64,000 nt of DNA, taken from positions 3,286,001 to 3,350,000 of the forward strand of contig CM074128.1 in assembly GCA_037178625.1 (NCBI GenBank). Direction: 5' to 3'. The number at the start of each line of letters is the position of its first letter. Position 1 is the stretch's first letter. Shown in pieces: positions 32,385 through 43,654 of the stretch. The DNA is from Skeletonema tropicum (taxonomy: Eukaryota; Bacillariophyta; Thalassiosirophyceae; Thalassiosirales; Thalassiosiraceae). The notes under the pieces are model-generated. The model ran no database searches. It saw only the letters and a program-made list of their open reading frames with translations, and was not told the origin of the DNA. Both the position numbers and the translations under genes were made by a program.

Positions 32385-35300
32385 ATGACGAGCCTAGCAG
32401 TCGGCGCAGTGGCCGGGGCACTCGCCTCCAGCGCCTACCGCCATCGCAGCAGCAGCTTTTCTTCTTCTCCCTCCGCCTCCAACAGCACAACTCAACCTCG
32501 AGGCAATGGCAAAAATGTTGGAATCCTTGCCATGGAAATCTACACTCCCCGCACATACATCTCGCAGAGTAAACTTGAAGAACACTCCGGCGTATCACAG
32601 GGTCGCTACACCCTCGGCCTCGGACAAGAGGCCATGGCTGTGACAGGCGATGCCGAAGACGTGAACTCTATGGCGCTAACTGTCACTCACGCTCTTCTTG
32701 AGAAGTACAAGATTGATCCCAACTCAGTAGGACGGCTTGAGGTGGGCACGGAAACCTTGGTGGATAAATCCAAGTCGACCAAGACTGTACTTATGGATCT
32801 CTTTCCTAATAATACCGATATTGAAGGGGCCACTGTGATTAATGCTTGTTACGGTGGAACGGCAGCGCTACTCAATGCCTTCACTTGGGTAGAGTCCGAT
32901 GCGTGGGATGGAAGATATGCAATTGTCGTTGCAGTAGACTATTGCCACCTATGCACGTGGTCCAGCCCGTCCTACATGTGGTGCTGGAGCTGTGGCAGTA
33001 TTGGTAGGACGGAATGCACCCCTGGCGTTAGTAGATCCGCGAGAGAGGGCGACACATGCTAGTAATGTTTATGACTTCTTCAAACCTGATCATAGCGTGG
33101 AATATCCTGTGGTGGACGGAGCATTGAGTCAAGTTTGTTATTATCGTGCGTTGGAGGATTGTTATTCGAAGTTTTGCGATAAGTTGGATGCCTTGAATGG
33201 AGTTGACCAATCATCACAAGGCTGCCAGCAAAGATGGAGATCATTTTGATGCAGACTCGGCGGATTACTTTGTCTTCCATGCGCCATACAATAAACTCGT
33301 ACAGAAGAGCTATGGCCGCATGCACTTTATGGATGCAAGGCGCAAACATGCCCGAAAGGTAGAAGGCAAAACTGTTTTCTCAGAGGAGAAAAAGGCAGAG
33401 GAGGACGATGAATCTGATTCTCCTATTGCAAAAGAATATCTAACCAAGCCAATCGAAGACACTTATTCTGACAAGGCATTAGAAGGTGTCCTAAAGAATG
33501 TATCCAAGTCATCTTATAACACTCGTCTCACAGACGCCAATGCTACGTCAAAGATTGTTGGCAATACTTACACAGCAAGTGTTTTCTTTGGCTTGGCGTC
33601 ACTTGTGGACAAGGTTGGAAGTAGAGGTGAATCGATTGACGGAAAGACTGCTGTAGTATTCTCATATGGAAGTGGGGCATTGGCAACCATGTATCGTCTT
33701 CATTTCCGAAATCCAACTCAAGAGACTATTGGTCGCGGAAGGATTTTTACTATTGATGAAATGGCGAAGAATCTCAATATCGCCCAACGCCTTGCTTCTC
33801 GTGAACAAGTCCATCCACAAGAGCTTGATTTGGCACTTGAGACAAGGGCACGTATGCACCGCGGCGGAGCACCATACTCTCCAGTATATCCTACCGAACG
33901 GATGTTTCCTGGTACATACTATCTCAATGGTATTGACGCGAAGTGGAGGCGCTCTTACTCTCGCGTGCCGCTTGACTCGGAACCAGAACCTGAAGGCACG
34001 TCTGCACATCTTGCACCACCTATGGTGCTTCGTTTGGCAAAACGTGAGGCAGTGTCAACTCCAGTAACAGGAGTTCTCGAGGTGCTTACTAGGTCTGTAA
34101 GTGGAAATGCACTTGACAAATACTCAGATGCCAAAGCTCGCGTTGCTTGCGTTATCACAGGTACCTCCGCAGGAATGCCAACCGGAGATGACATTGGGCA
34201 GGTATTCGACCCTTCCAATCTCCAGAAATTGGTAGAAGGCAAGTTGCAATGCATTCGTCCTATTTCAGGAACTCTCAAAATGGCCATGCTGGATAAGAAT
34301 GTTGTACAGCTCAAGAAGCTTGGGGGAGGGAAGACTGAGGCTTGCCCTGTTGATTCAGACAAAGATGTCATCAAGGTTGCAGCTCAATTGGGAACACTTG
34401 ACTTGAGTGATAGTTATGGTGTCCCTGCTGGACTAGCTGAAACAATGGATATAGCAGCACAAGTAGCAGTGGCAGCTGGTTTGGAGGCGCTAAAGTCAGC
34501 AGGTTTGGTATCAGGAAAGTCGAATGACCCATCCGAATGGAAGCTTCCAGAACAATACCGCGATAGCACTGGCGTCGTTTATGCCTCCAGCTTCCCTGCA
34601 ATGGACGCTGCGGTAGGAGAAGTGATGAAGTTCTTGCAATCAAAAACTGTAGGTGCAGCTTCAGCTGAGCGACTTGTCTTCACTCTCCGCAACCGTCTCT
34701 TGCGAGTTGCGCCCGATAGACAGCTTACGGATGACGATGAAGCCGCTTTTGCACGCCTTTTGTCTCGCGTTCGCGAAGTCGAGGGTGGAGATAGCGGCAG
34801 TGATGATAGTAGTGTATCATCAACTGCTTCTACTGGCCCATATCAATTTGATCGAAAGTTCCTCTTCCGTGTACTAGTTCTTGGGAATGCACAGTTGGCC
34901 CAATTGGCGGGATGCCGCGGTCCAAACACCCAGACCAATGCTGCGTGTGCTGGAACTACACAAGCCATTGGAATGGCCCAAGACATGCTTATTTCGGGAC
35001 GTGCTGAACGTGTTGTAGTTGTTGCGGGAGACAATGGTTCAGGCGCAACTCTTCTGCCATGGCTAGGATCTGGCTTCCGTGCATTGGGCGCTGCTACTAC
35101 AAAAGCAACTGTTGAGGATGCTGCTGTTCCGTTTGATAAGCGTCGCTCCGGAATGATTATGGGTGCAGGAGGTATTGGAATGGTGTTAGAAACCGAAGCT
35201 AGCTGCCAAGAGCGTATGAAGCTGCCTGCAATTAAAGGATGCATTCCATGCGAAATCCGTGCTCGGTTATTGGCAACTCAATACTCCAACTCTGCGTTCC

Positions 35301-35767
35301 ATGGTGCCGCGCTAGATAGGAAGCACATCGCATCAGAGTTGGATCGATTCTTAAATGAAATCGAGATTGTTCATGGCATCAGTAGGGCTGAGATTGCGAC
35401 ACATGGTGTGTACTTCAGCCATGAAACATCAACCCATGCTTCTGCCGCAGCAAGTTGTGCTGGAAATGAGGTTGCTGCTCTTCGCTCTGCCTTTGGGGAC
35501 AAACTCCTCTCTAAGCTGCTGATTCTAAACACGAAAGGATTCACTGGTCATCCCATGGGTGTGTCCTTTGAAGATGTTGCAGCTGTTGAAGTTCTCATGA
35601 AGCAAATTGTCCCACCGATGCCAAATTTCAAAGAGAAGGATGAGTATCTTGGTGACATTAAGATTTCGAAGGGTGGCGCATATGCTTGTCGGTATGCGTT
35701 GAGATTTGCTGCAGGGTTTGGTTCACAAGTGGCCTTTGCACTGTACGCGTCTTCTCAACACGAGTAG
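32385..35767 (+). CDS. HMG-CoA synthase fused to a beta-ketoacyl synthase
   Basis: The first half is a full hydroxymethylglutaryl-CoA synthase: Glu in [12 protein letters not shown], nucleophile Cys in [10 protein letters not shown] (codon 32847-32849), the block [20 protein letters not shown], and His in [16 protein letters not shown] condenses acetyl-CoA with acetoacetyl-CoA in the mevalonate pathway. From about 34130 the protein continues without a stop into a ketoacyl synthase: [15 protein letters not shown] at its start, [20 protein letters not shown] (active Cys codon 34946-34948), [14 protein letters not shown] and [11 protein letters not shown], so the Cys/His/His set and the Lys are intact. 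Two 1-nt slips lie in the HMGS part (about 32940, about 33200). The HMGS-KS junction itself lies inside a single 856-codon frame and does not depend on repairing any break. About 1,130 residues. Confidence 0.85.
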
Positions 35768-35890
35768 TCATCTACATCTGTGTAAGGATTTGTTGTTTTT
35801 GTTGTTCAATGATGATGATGAGAAACGTTACGGTACTAGTGAGTGTTTAGGTAGCTAGTGATCTGTGTATACTAATTATGCTTATAAGAG

Positions 35891-37700
35891 TTATTCATCA
35901 TCCATAATTTCTTTGAGAGAAAGTAACCAGTCATCTCCGCCATCATCCTGGTCTAAGTACTCCTCCATTGCTTGATTAGCAGCATTAATTCTATCTTCTC
36001 TTGAGAGAACTGGCTTCTCCTCAAATACATTCGCATCGAACTCTGATGAGAGAACGGGCACTTCTTCAGAATTTACTGGGCTGACAAGTGGCAGTTCAGT
36101 CTTTGTAGCTGAAACAGGTTTGTTTTCGTTCACACTTGTGCTGACCATTGGTGGTGCCACCATTGCTGCCGTTGAATTGGTGTAAGCTACACTTGTTACA
36201 GGTACAGCTTCTTTTGCTATCACATCCTCCGTTTCTGGATCATCCTCTTTTGGAGGCCTCCACATTGCCATTGACGCGATTGCTCCCAATGACGCAACTG
36301 GCATATAGTCTGAAAACTTCGGATAATCAACTACGTCACCATTTGCGACAGGTTCTTGGCTTTTCTTCAAGCTTTCATTTACATACGCTTGTCTTCTTTT
36401 CATCGAGGCTTCTCTCCTCTGTGCAATACTATTTTCAACACCAGTTAACGCCTTCAGATCATCATTGGCAACTTGTCGTGGCGAAGATGATGGTACTCTG
36501 GAAGGCACGAGTAGTGTAGTTGGCTCATCCTTCGCCTGAGCAAGCATTACCTGTTCTTTTCGAAGATTTGTCAATTGCTCTTTTCCCACCTCGAGAAGGT
36601 CTTTGTATTGTGAGGATGTCTTCCTTGCTGCATAAGACTGAATCGTTGACTTCATAGTTACATCGATACGCACCTCACCCGGCTCAAAATTGAAGGCATG
36701 AACATCTCTCAAGTCAACACCAGCTATCAGACATGAAAGCAAAGCTGGAGAGGTTCCATCAGGAAATACGAGCAAGATCTCATCGCCTGAGTACTGCGTT
36801 TCGAGCACAGACATGAGCTGTCGAAGACGAATAACTTGGTCCCACAGCGTTTCATTTGCTGTTCCATCTTCATTTGGAGGAGGTCTACCGCCAGTTCCAT
36901 CAATGCCAGCTTCAGCAGCATCTAGGGCGAAGATTGCTGCCTCTGTTGATGCAAGATCTTTTCCATCCCAGTAACCAGCTCCCTGCAAGCAGTGTGAAAT
37001 TTGTATTGTGAGCATCGGCAGTTCAAAATAAGAAGATTACTTGCAAAAGAGAGATACTTACTCTAGGATCCATAAATGTAAATTCAGGAACAACACGATT
37101 TCTACCCACCAACAAAGTGTTAGCGACAGCGTTTGCTGTATCGATACACTTACTGGCAAGGCTGTACTTGATGACAGAAGGATTGATATTACTTGCCATC
37201 AGCTGACCACAAGCTTCTTCAACCTGCATTAGACCTGGCTCTGTCAATCCATCTTCTGTGTTGGTCAAGAAGAGAGGATTTGTACTCAATATGTTTCTTT
37301 CCTCCAAACCACTTTGCCCAGCACGCATAAGATGGTATTTATTCTTCAGCACACCTTCTTCGCAGGGAAAATACACAAGGCCCATCGCATTGGCTCCATT
37401 AGAATCATAGGTATTGAAGAACGAACGATATAACGAAAGAATAGGTCCAGCAGAAACAGACCCTGCAAAAGCTACTCCTGCTTCATGCAGCAATGTCCGC
37501 CTACTGACACAAAGGTTCGCATCATCTTCATTCTCACCACAACCACTTTTTGATGCAAGAAGCCGCGGAATGGGGCAAAACTTGGCATGTAGCCCAGCTA
37601 TAGCATTACTTCTATCAATGAGAAATGCATGGCATGGTGCAGCTAGTGTTAGCCACGTGAGAAGGAGGCATACCATGGACAACGGCATGACATACATCAT
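35891..37700 (-). CDS. Phosphoglycerate-mutase-like protein with degenerate active site
   Basis: Two exons (intron 36983-37061; DPR joins GAGYWDG). The start at 37700 gives a signal peptide (MPLSMVCLLLTWLTLAAPCHA) followed by FLIDRS, the plastid ASAF-type pattern. The fold resembles the histidine phosphatase family: the RHG strand is LMRAGQSGLEERN, with Ala in place of the catalytic His, followed by LTEPGLMQVEEACGQL. The second-His strand is EILLVFPDGTSPALL, where the usual SHGG is replaced. The C-terminal 200 residues are low-complexity with an acidic tail (DQDDGGDDWL). Probably a non-catalytic or binding protein in the plastid. Confidence 0.65.
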
Positions 37701-37891
37701 TGTTATGACGATTCCTTTGATTTTGTTCCGAAAAATGATTCTGTAAAATCCTGCGTGAGATACCCATCTTTCTCTTCCTGTCACATCAAACGTCCCTTCA
37801 TAACCGCTCACCACTCATCACGTCGTTCCTCACGCAAAACAAACCTTCCGTCGGAGGAGAGAGAGAGAGAAACGTCAGAAAATAAGCAGCA

Positions 37892-37961
37892 AGAATATAA
37901 GCGAATATTCGCGGATATAAGCGAATATTCGCGGATATAAGCGAATATCCGCTTATATTCT
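37892..37961. repeat. Palindromic tandem repeat (GCGAATATTCGC units)
   Basis: Contains the 20-bp unit ggatataagcgaatattcgc about 2.5 times. The core GCGAATATTCGC is a perfect 12-bp palindrome. The whole tract is bounded by a terminal inverted repeat, agaatataagcg (37892-37903) and cgcttatattct (37950-37961). Such a tract can extrude as a cruciform or form an RNA hairpin. It is followed at about 38005-38035 by a fragment related to the 9.4-kb palindromic element. Confidence 0.7.
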
Positions 37962-38004
37962 CGCGTAAATTAAGCGGGCAATCTTTGCATTTTGCATGAA
38001 TCTG

Positions 38005-38060
38005 AGCCTCCACCATGACAGCCGCCTAATAAGCCCATATATTATACAAGGCACCGCAAA
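38005..38060 (+). repeat. Dispersed copy of the 9.4-kb palindrome arm
   Basis: The segment cctccaccatgacagccgcc followed by taataagccc matches, with few changes, the left arm of the palindromic element (about 9495-9530) and, inverted, its right arm (about 9879-9900). It places the same repeat family upstream of the metallo-hydrolase gene. Confidence 0.6.
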
Positions 38061-38193
38061 GGCACCGTTTATTCATGACCAGGCTACAGGATATACTAGA
38101 TACTTTTATTTAGGAGTAGTGCACCAAGCACCAGCACCAAGCAGTATTTGGCTTGCTAGAGAGGAGACCAGAAGAGCCAATTCTGTAATTAAG

Positions 38194-39399
38194 ATGCAAC
38201 AATTTCGACACCACGCTTTGGCAGCAGTGGCATCGTCGTCTCTGCTTTATAATTACTTTCAAGAGAGCAAGGATGGGTCATCAGCGTTTGCTTCATGCGA
38301 TAACCCATCACAAAAAGCAAGGCCGGGGTTGCTCTTCCTTGGCACTGGATCATCAACTGGCTGTCCTAGGCCTAACTGCGCTCTTTTATTTAATGCTGGC
38401 ATCAATTCTGTGCCTCCTTTGCATAACAACTCCAGTGAGTATATGGAGAAAATGAAGAATTCTTGTAGAGTAAGCAGCCTTGCCACCGCAGGTGATCCAA
38501 GCAACAACAAAAATTATAGAGGAAACCCGTCTGTTATGATTGTACACCAAAATAATGATGCAGTGGAGGGCGAAGAGCCTAGTGATGCTTCAAATGAAAC
38601 AAAAACAGTTTTGATAGACGCTGGTAAGACCTTCACAGAGAACGCATTACGATGGATGCCTCGACATGGTTTATCGTCGATCGATGCTGTTGTACTGAGT
38701 CATGAGCATATGGATGCAATGGCGGGCTTAGATGACCTGAGAGGTTTTCAAATGGTACCAGCAAGAAATGTCAAGACGGGATTACCTGAGCAAAATCCTC
38801 TCTCCGTATTTCTTTCCTCAGATTGCATCGAAGCACTCAAAATGCAACTCTTTTACTTGTTTCCGAAGGAAGAAAGTACGCAATCTCTAGTTGCAGGGGA
38901 GAAAACTTGTCCAGATGGATCGAAAATCCACCGACATGTGTCAAAATTGGACTGGAGAGTAGTTCAACATTTCAAGCCTTTTAATGCAGCCGGTATAAAG
39001 ATGATACCTCTTCCAGTGATGCATGGTGAGGATTTAGTGTGCAATGGTTATGCATTTTCGGTAGCAGATGGTGAACAGAAAATGAATGTTGTGTATCTTT
39101 CGGACATCAGTAGAATGCTACCAGAAACAGAAGAATTCATATTAGAGAAATTGCCTCCGATTGATGTTCTTGTTGTTGATGCACTCAATTGGGACAGACC
39201 AAATCCCACACATTTCTCCTTTAGACAAGCGTTGACACTGATTAGGAGGCTTCAGCCAAAGCGTACGTTTCTGGTAGGAATGAGCTGTGATCAATTTCTA
39301 CCTCACAATGAAGCGAATGAAGAGTTAAAGAATCTAGATATCAAGGTAGAGCTAGCATACGATGGGTTATTTCTACCCGCTAATGCTCACGATAAATAG
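38194..39399 (+). CDS. Metallo-beta-lactamase-fold hydrolase (PhnP/tRNase Z-like group)
   Basis: About 400 residues. The motifs are LFLGTGSSTGCPRPNC at the start of the domain, VLIDAGKTF, VVLSHEHMDAMAGLDDLRGF (H-x-H-x-D-A form of the metal motif, found in the Lactamase_B_2 group with PhnP-like and plant homologues), LPVMHGED, VVYLSDIS and VVDALNWD. It is expected to bind two metal ions and cut a phosphoester or related bond; the substrate is unknown. The open frame runs upstream through repeat-derived DNA, so I take Met at 38194 (MQQFRHHAL) as start. Confidence 0.8.
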   Translation: MQQFRHHALAAVASSSLLYNYFQESKDGSSAFASCDNPSQKARPGLLFLGTGSSTGCPRPNCALLFNAGINSVPPLHNNSSEYMEKMKNSCRVSSLATAGDPSNNKNYRGNPSVMIVHQNNDAVEGEEPSDASNETKTVLIDAGKTFTENALRWMPRHGLSSIDAVVLSHEHMDAMAGLDDLRGFQMVPARNVKTGLPEQNPLSVFLSSDCIEALKMQLFYLFPKEESTQSLVAGEKTCPDGSKIHRHVSKLDWRVVQHFKPFNAAGIKMIPLPVMHGEDLVCNGYAFSVADGEQKMNVVYLSDISRMLPETEEFILEKLPPIDVLVVDALNWDRPNPTHFSFRQALTLIRRLQPKRTFLVGMSCDQFLPHNEANEELKNLDIKVELAYDGLFLPANAHDK

Positions 39400-39525
39400 A
39401 AATACGACATGATAAGTTGTACATAGTGTGTAGCAAACTGATATTGACTGCAAGTTATTGTGTGCGCCAAAGAATTAACAAAAAATCCTCCGTTGACAAA
39501 GAAGAGACAGAATTTCATCATCTTA

Positions 39526-41061
39526 TCAAAAGCCGTGGACAGGACCTGCACCTGAAGGAGGACGATGACCAGTTGGGCGGTAGCGTCCTGCGTCAGGATT
39601 GTTCCTTTTCCATTTCCTTTTTCGGTCTCTACTCATTTCTTCTTGATTCTTTTCTTGCTCATATCTTAAATGCCGCTTCAATGTTGCTCTTCCACTTGCA
39701 CGATCACGATACAGCTTACTCTGACTCCTCCTCGAGAGCGTTTGCTTCGTTCTTATGCGAGTCGATTCGACAATTGATTCAGTCAAAGAAGAAACCATGG
39801 CTTTAGCAAGACGTTCTGGTGGCGAACGACCTCCCTGTGGAATTGCAAGGGTGACACTAACAACGATTCCTTCCTCAGTTTCCTCAAGTGAGAATTTGAT
39901 CTCTCCATCAAAGTGCCCACCTTTGAGTGTATGATATGCAACGCAGTGTGTCATAGGTTCACCTTCTTCCTCTTCTAACTCATACGAAAAACACATGGGT
40001 TCAACTCCGTAGCGGCCAAAGTCGCCTAGCAGTTTCATAACTAACAGGCTACCCTCAACAACATCATCTTCATCACTTCCTTCTGCAGCCACCAGAAATG
40101 AACGGAACTTTAGTGATTGTGATGATTCTGGAATGAATTCTGAGAATTTTCTTTCAAGGAATATTGATTTGACAGATTCCTCCATGTACTCTTGCTCTAT
40201 GCTATCTTCATCGTCACTATCACTTGTAGATATCAATTTGTATGCAGTTGCAACCAGTGAGTAACCATCTTCATTTCGAATAGATTCTACTGAAACGTCT
40301 TCTTCTGCGTTACTTGTGTCAATCTCTAGCGAACTTGTCATTCCAACTCCAAACAATGGTTGTTTTTTGCTCTTGGAGCCTTTCTTTTTCGAAGGAACTT
40401 CAGGTAGACTGTTTTCCCAATCTTTCCCACTTGTCCATTTCTTCACAAAGTAATTCTCCAGGTAATCATTAGGAGGTTGTACAATCGTGGTATGTCCACT
40501 TGAGAAGGGAGGGAAGACGGCAACCCCATTTCTTGGAGCATTATATGATACAAACAAGGTTGCAAAGAGGATACATGCCAAAAGTGTAGATTGCTTTGGC
40601 TTTTTGGATATTTGAACTGCTGTTGTTTTCATTAATGCCATAAAGATCGATGATACAAGTCCAATGATGCGCCTAGGTAGTGTGGCGCTCATTGATCTTC
40701 CTCCTCCTGCTCCCTGCGCTTGCATGATGGCAGCATTTACCTCTGTTTGCATTTGCTCTAATTGTCCCGTCTCCTCGAGTTCCTTGCGATTTCTATTCAA
40801 CATACCAGCCAAGTCTTGCGGCGACAATCCATTCTGCTGCGCCACATGTGATAGCGTGGCTTGTGGATCCTGAGATTGTACAATGGCCGATTCGAGCTCT
40901 AGCAACTGTTTCCTCTGCGCCATTGAGACTGGAAGAGGTCCGCCATCGCCACCTTGATCTACACTGTCTGCTTCATTTGGTGTCCAAGTAGCCTCGAGAG
41001 CGAAAGATGGGCATAATAAAACTAGCCAGACATAGAAGATGAGCGTCCGCCGTCCAAACAT
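39526..41061 (-). CDS. Hypothetical secreted or membrane protein
   Basis: 511 residues. Signal peptide MFGRRTLIFYVWLVLLCPSF, a Gln-rich helical region (SAIVQSQDPQATLSHVAQQN), one membrane helix (STLLACILFATLFVSYNAP) and a long acidic domain containing FSYELEEEEGEPMTHCVAY and GHFDGEIKFSLEET. It ends in a basic Arg/Lys tail with GRYRPTGHRPPSGAGPVHGF. The acidic domain looks like a conserved globular unit, but I do not recognise the family. Confidence 0.6.
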   Translation of the reverse strand: MFGRRTLIFYVWLVLLCPSFALEATWTPNEADSVDQGGDGGPLPVSMAQRKQLLELESAIVQSQDPQATLSHVAQQNGLSPQDLAGMLNRNRKELEETGQLEQMQTEVNAAIMQAQGAGGGRSMSATLPRRIIGLVSSIFMALMKTTAVQISKKPKQSTLLACILFATLFVSYNAPRNGVAVFPPFSSGHTTIVQPPNDYLENYFVKKWTSGKDWENSLPEVPSKKKGSKSKKQPLFGVGMTSSLEIDTSNAEEDVSVESIRNEDGYSLVATAYKLISTSDSDDEDSIEQEYMEESVKSIFLERKFSEFIPESSQSLKFRSFLVAAEGSDEDDVVEGSLLVMKLLGDFGRYGVEPMCFSYELEEEEGEPMTHCVAYHTLKGGHFDGEIKFSLEETEEGIVVSVTLAIPQGGRSPPERLAKAMVSSLTESIVESTRIRTKQTLSRRSQSKLYRDRASGRATLKRHLRYEQEKNQEEMSRDRKRKWKRNNPDAGRYRPTGHRPPSGAGPVHGF

Positions 41062-41432
41062 TGTATTATTGGAAGTTGCTCAGGTGATTCAGCCAGTCGT
41101 AAATTCGATGCTATTGCTCGATTTGCTTATCGGCTATCGTATCGGCGTACTCTTAGCTGGTTCATGGCTCATAGGAAGATGATGGATGATGATGGATGCG
41201 ATGGATGATGGATGGGCACCGATCACGTGGAACCTGCACCAAAAAGCAACACAGCTTGCCCAGTAAACAGCTCCTGAATACCATCCTAAACTAATCACTT
41301 ATTTATCTTTTAAAAAAAAAGCAACACACCAATAAAATCCCGATCGCGATGATGTCAAGTACAAAGGTGGAAAATCGGCAATCGGCATAAGCAATAAGTA
41401 GTAGAGAGCATGAGGCGATAGAGGAGCACTGA
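41062..41432. other. Divergent promoter region
   Basis: Between two divergent genes. A GATGGATGATGATGGATG microsatellite (about 41180-41215) and an A9 run at about 41312 are present. No coding sequence supported. Confidence 0.4.
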
Positions 41433-43580
41433 ATGCAGCACCACACTCGTCAAATGGGCACTAATTCGAAGATGTTGCGTGTTGCCAGCTATGGCCACAA
41501 GCGGCAACAGAAAAGGATCACATACGGAACTATCTGCTTGTTATTTCAAATTATGTTGATGTTGTCGCTAATATCGATGTTCTTCAAAACAAGCTGTAAT
41601 GTCTCGGCTTTTTCAATTATACATCAACACACAAACGCTGGGTACAAATATCAGCAACAATGTCCATTGTTCACAAAATCAATTCGACCCAGCACTGCTT
41701 TGATGATGGCCAGTGTAGCAGACGGAAAAGGAATAAATAATACAATCTCAAGTACAGTTGATGTGCAAGAACAATCAAATGACAGTAATGATTATACATC
41801 AATTGGCATAGATAACAATTCAAACATTGAAAAACAGCTACAGATGCGATTTGAAGAAGTAATGCAAAGGAGGAAAAAACGAAGCAATCACAAAGATGTC
41901 GAGCCTTCTTCTGATGCAACAAAAGTTGTTGAACCTGCTTCTGATGCTGCTGTTGAAGATGATGAATCTGATGATGACACCAGGCCCAAAGTTGAATTAC
42001 AAGATACAGCAGTACAAATACCTAAGCCTGAGGCGACTCCATCTCCAAAGAGACGGACCCAAGATAGAGATGTATCTGTTGAGCAACGAACAATCAGGCA
42101 GGAACGAAAGAAACCACCCAAGCAATTTACAAGAGATTATTCTCGCAACGATTATAGAGATGAATATGAAGATGATTATGGATACTCACGGGGTAATCAA
42201 CGTACTGACGATTATGATGACTACAAAAAAAGCTTAGATTACGAGGACTCAGGTGACGTTCGATCTAAACAAATTTGTGAGTGGGAAACATACCGATCAA
42301 CTTCTATCTTGTTCCCTCCACTCTCTTCGGGTAGACCAAAGGCAGTACTTCATTTTGTAGGCGGCACATTCTTTGGTTCTTATCCGAAAAAGTTTTATGG
42401 TGCTTTGCTTGAAGATATTGCAACAAAGTGTGAAGCAGTTGTTGTCGCGACTCCGATACCAGTTATACTGCCTGGGAAATCATTAGTGAATCGATTGGAG
42501 CAGTGGATGTTTGACGAGGGCGGTAGCAGAAGGGACAGAGGCAAGGATGGTGAAACGAACCCGTTAGATCATGTCTACCTTGCAGAATATGTGCAGAGAG
42601 AATTTAATAATGCTTATCGCGACGTCATTCTTGATGAGTTCTTCGGTGATTTTGTACATGATCCAGAAGTGGAGACGTTCATGAAAAACACTCCAATCGT
42701 TGGCATTGGCCACAGTTTGGGAGCACGTATTCAAGCCGTCTCATGCTCACATCCTCATGTATCTAATCGATACCTATCCATGGGGAAAGGTAAACGGCTG
42801 ATACGTTCTGGAAGAGATGGTATGGTTTATCTTGGCTTCGCAAATTGGGGTGCCTCGTCTTCAATACCTGGCCTAGAACAGTTGGAGCGTACCGTGAAAA
42901 AGAAAGAGAATGCACAACAAAGAAAAAGTCAATCAAGAGATCGTAGAGGAGATGGTGTAGGTCGGCAGGATGATGTGTGGGCTGAAAGATCAACGCGTCG
43001 GAGGAGGAGCACTAGATATGGCGACGAATCAGTGAACAGACGGTACAGTCGATATGAAGCAGAAGACTTGGATATTACTGACATCTTCTCTGATGTAGTT
43101 ACCGGTGTTGCCAAAGGAGTGAATCAAATATCCGAAGCTTTGACTCCAGATGCCAATTCTCTTGAGTTTTACCCAACTCCTGACGAGCTATGGGAAGATT
43201 TATCTCCTACAACGAATGACATCTACAGGAAAGCCTGTCAGAATAATTTGATCGTTCAATTTGACCAAGACCCCATTGATCAAGGTTCGCGGCTCACACG
43301 GACTTTACTGGCTGAAGTCACCGACCAACCCCGCCCGGATATTAAATTTGCGAGATTACAAGGAGGTCATCTCACTCCAGTTACGCTTCAAGATGGGATT
43401 TCCAAGTTCTTGCCGAAAGGGGCAATGACACTGTTTTCATCGTCATATGACTTCATTCTTCAACAGTTCGACGATGAAAGGACTGGAAAGTCAACTCAGA
43501 AGCAGCGACAAGAAGCCAAAGATGTCGCCAATACTGTAGCATCTTACATTGAGTCTTTGACGAAAAGCAACAGGAGTTAA
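41433..43580 (+). CDS. Plastid-targeted DUF1350 protein (alpha/beta-hydrolase fold)
   Basis: Signal anchor RITYGTICLLFQIMLMLSLI, then TSCNVSAFSII, with the ASAF-type plastid cleavage pattern. After a Ser/Asp/Arg-rich linker (DYDDYKKSLDYED region) comes DUF1350: LHFVGGTFFGSYPKKFYGAL, VVVATPIPVILPGKSL, GIGHSLGARIQAV with the nucleophile-elbow Ser, FANWGASSSIPG and LQGGHLTPVTLQDG. DUF1350 is widespread in cyanobacteria and plastid-bearing eukaryotes and of unknown function. An Arg-rich insert (about 42900-43060) interrupts the domain. The gene is intact in one exon. Confidence 0.85.
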   Translation: MQHHTRQMGTNSKMLRVASYGHKRQQKRITYGTICLLFQIMLMLSLISMFFKTSCNVSAFSIIHQHTNAGYKYQQQCPLFTKSIRPSTALMMASVADGKGINNTISSTVDVQEQSNDSNDYTSIGIDNNSNIEKQLQMRFEEVMQRRKKRSNHKDVEPSSDATKVVEPASDAAVEDDESDDDTRPKVELQDTAVQIPKPEATPSPKRRTQDRDVSVEQRTIRQERKKPPKQFTRDYSRNDYRDEYEDDYGYSRGNQRTDDYDDYKKSLDYEDSGDVRSKQICEWETYRSTSILFPPLSSGRPKAVLHFVGGTFFGSYPKKFYGALLEDIATKCEAVVVATPIPVILPGKSLVNRLEQWMFDEGGSRRDRGKDGETNPLDHVYLAEYVQREFNNAYRDVILDEFFGDFVHDPEVETFMKNTPIVGIGHSLGARIQAVSCSHPHVSNRYLSMGKGKRLIRSGRDGMVYLGFANWGASSSIPGLEQLERTVKKKENAQQRKSQSRDRRGDGVGRQDDVWAERSTRRRRSTRYGDESVNRRYSRYEAEDLDITDIFSDVVTGVAKGVNQISEALTPDANSLEFYPTPDELWEDLSPTTNDIYRKACQNNLIVQFDQDPIDQGSRLTRTLLAEVTDQPRPDIKFARLQGGHLTPVTLQDGISKFLPKGAMTLFSSSYDFILQQFDDERTGKSTQKQRQEAKDVANTVASYIESLTKSNRS

Positions 43581-43654
43581 TCAAATAACAATGAACTGCT
43601 AATTTACATTTTTTTTCTAGAGCTTTACATGATGAGCGGTATGCTCAGACAGTC

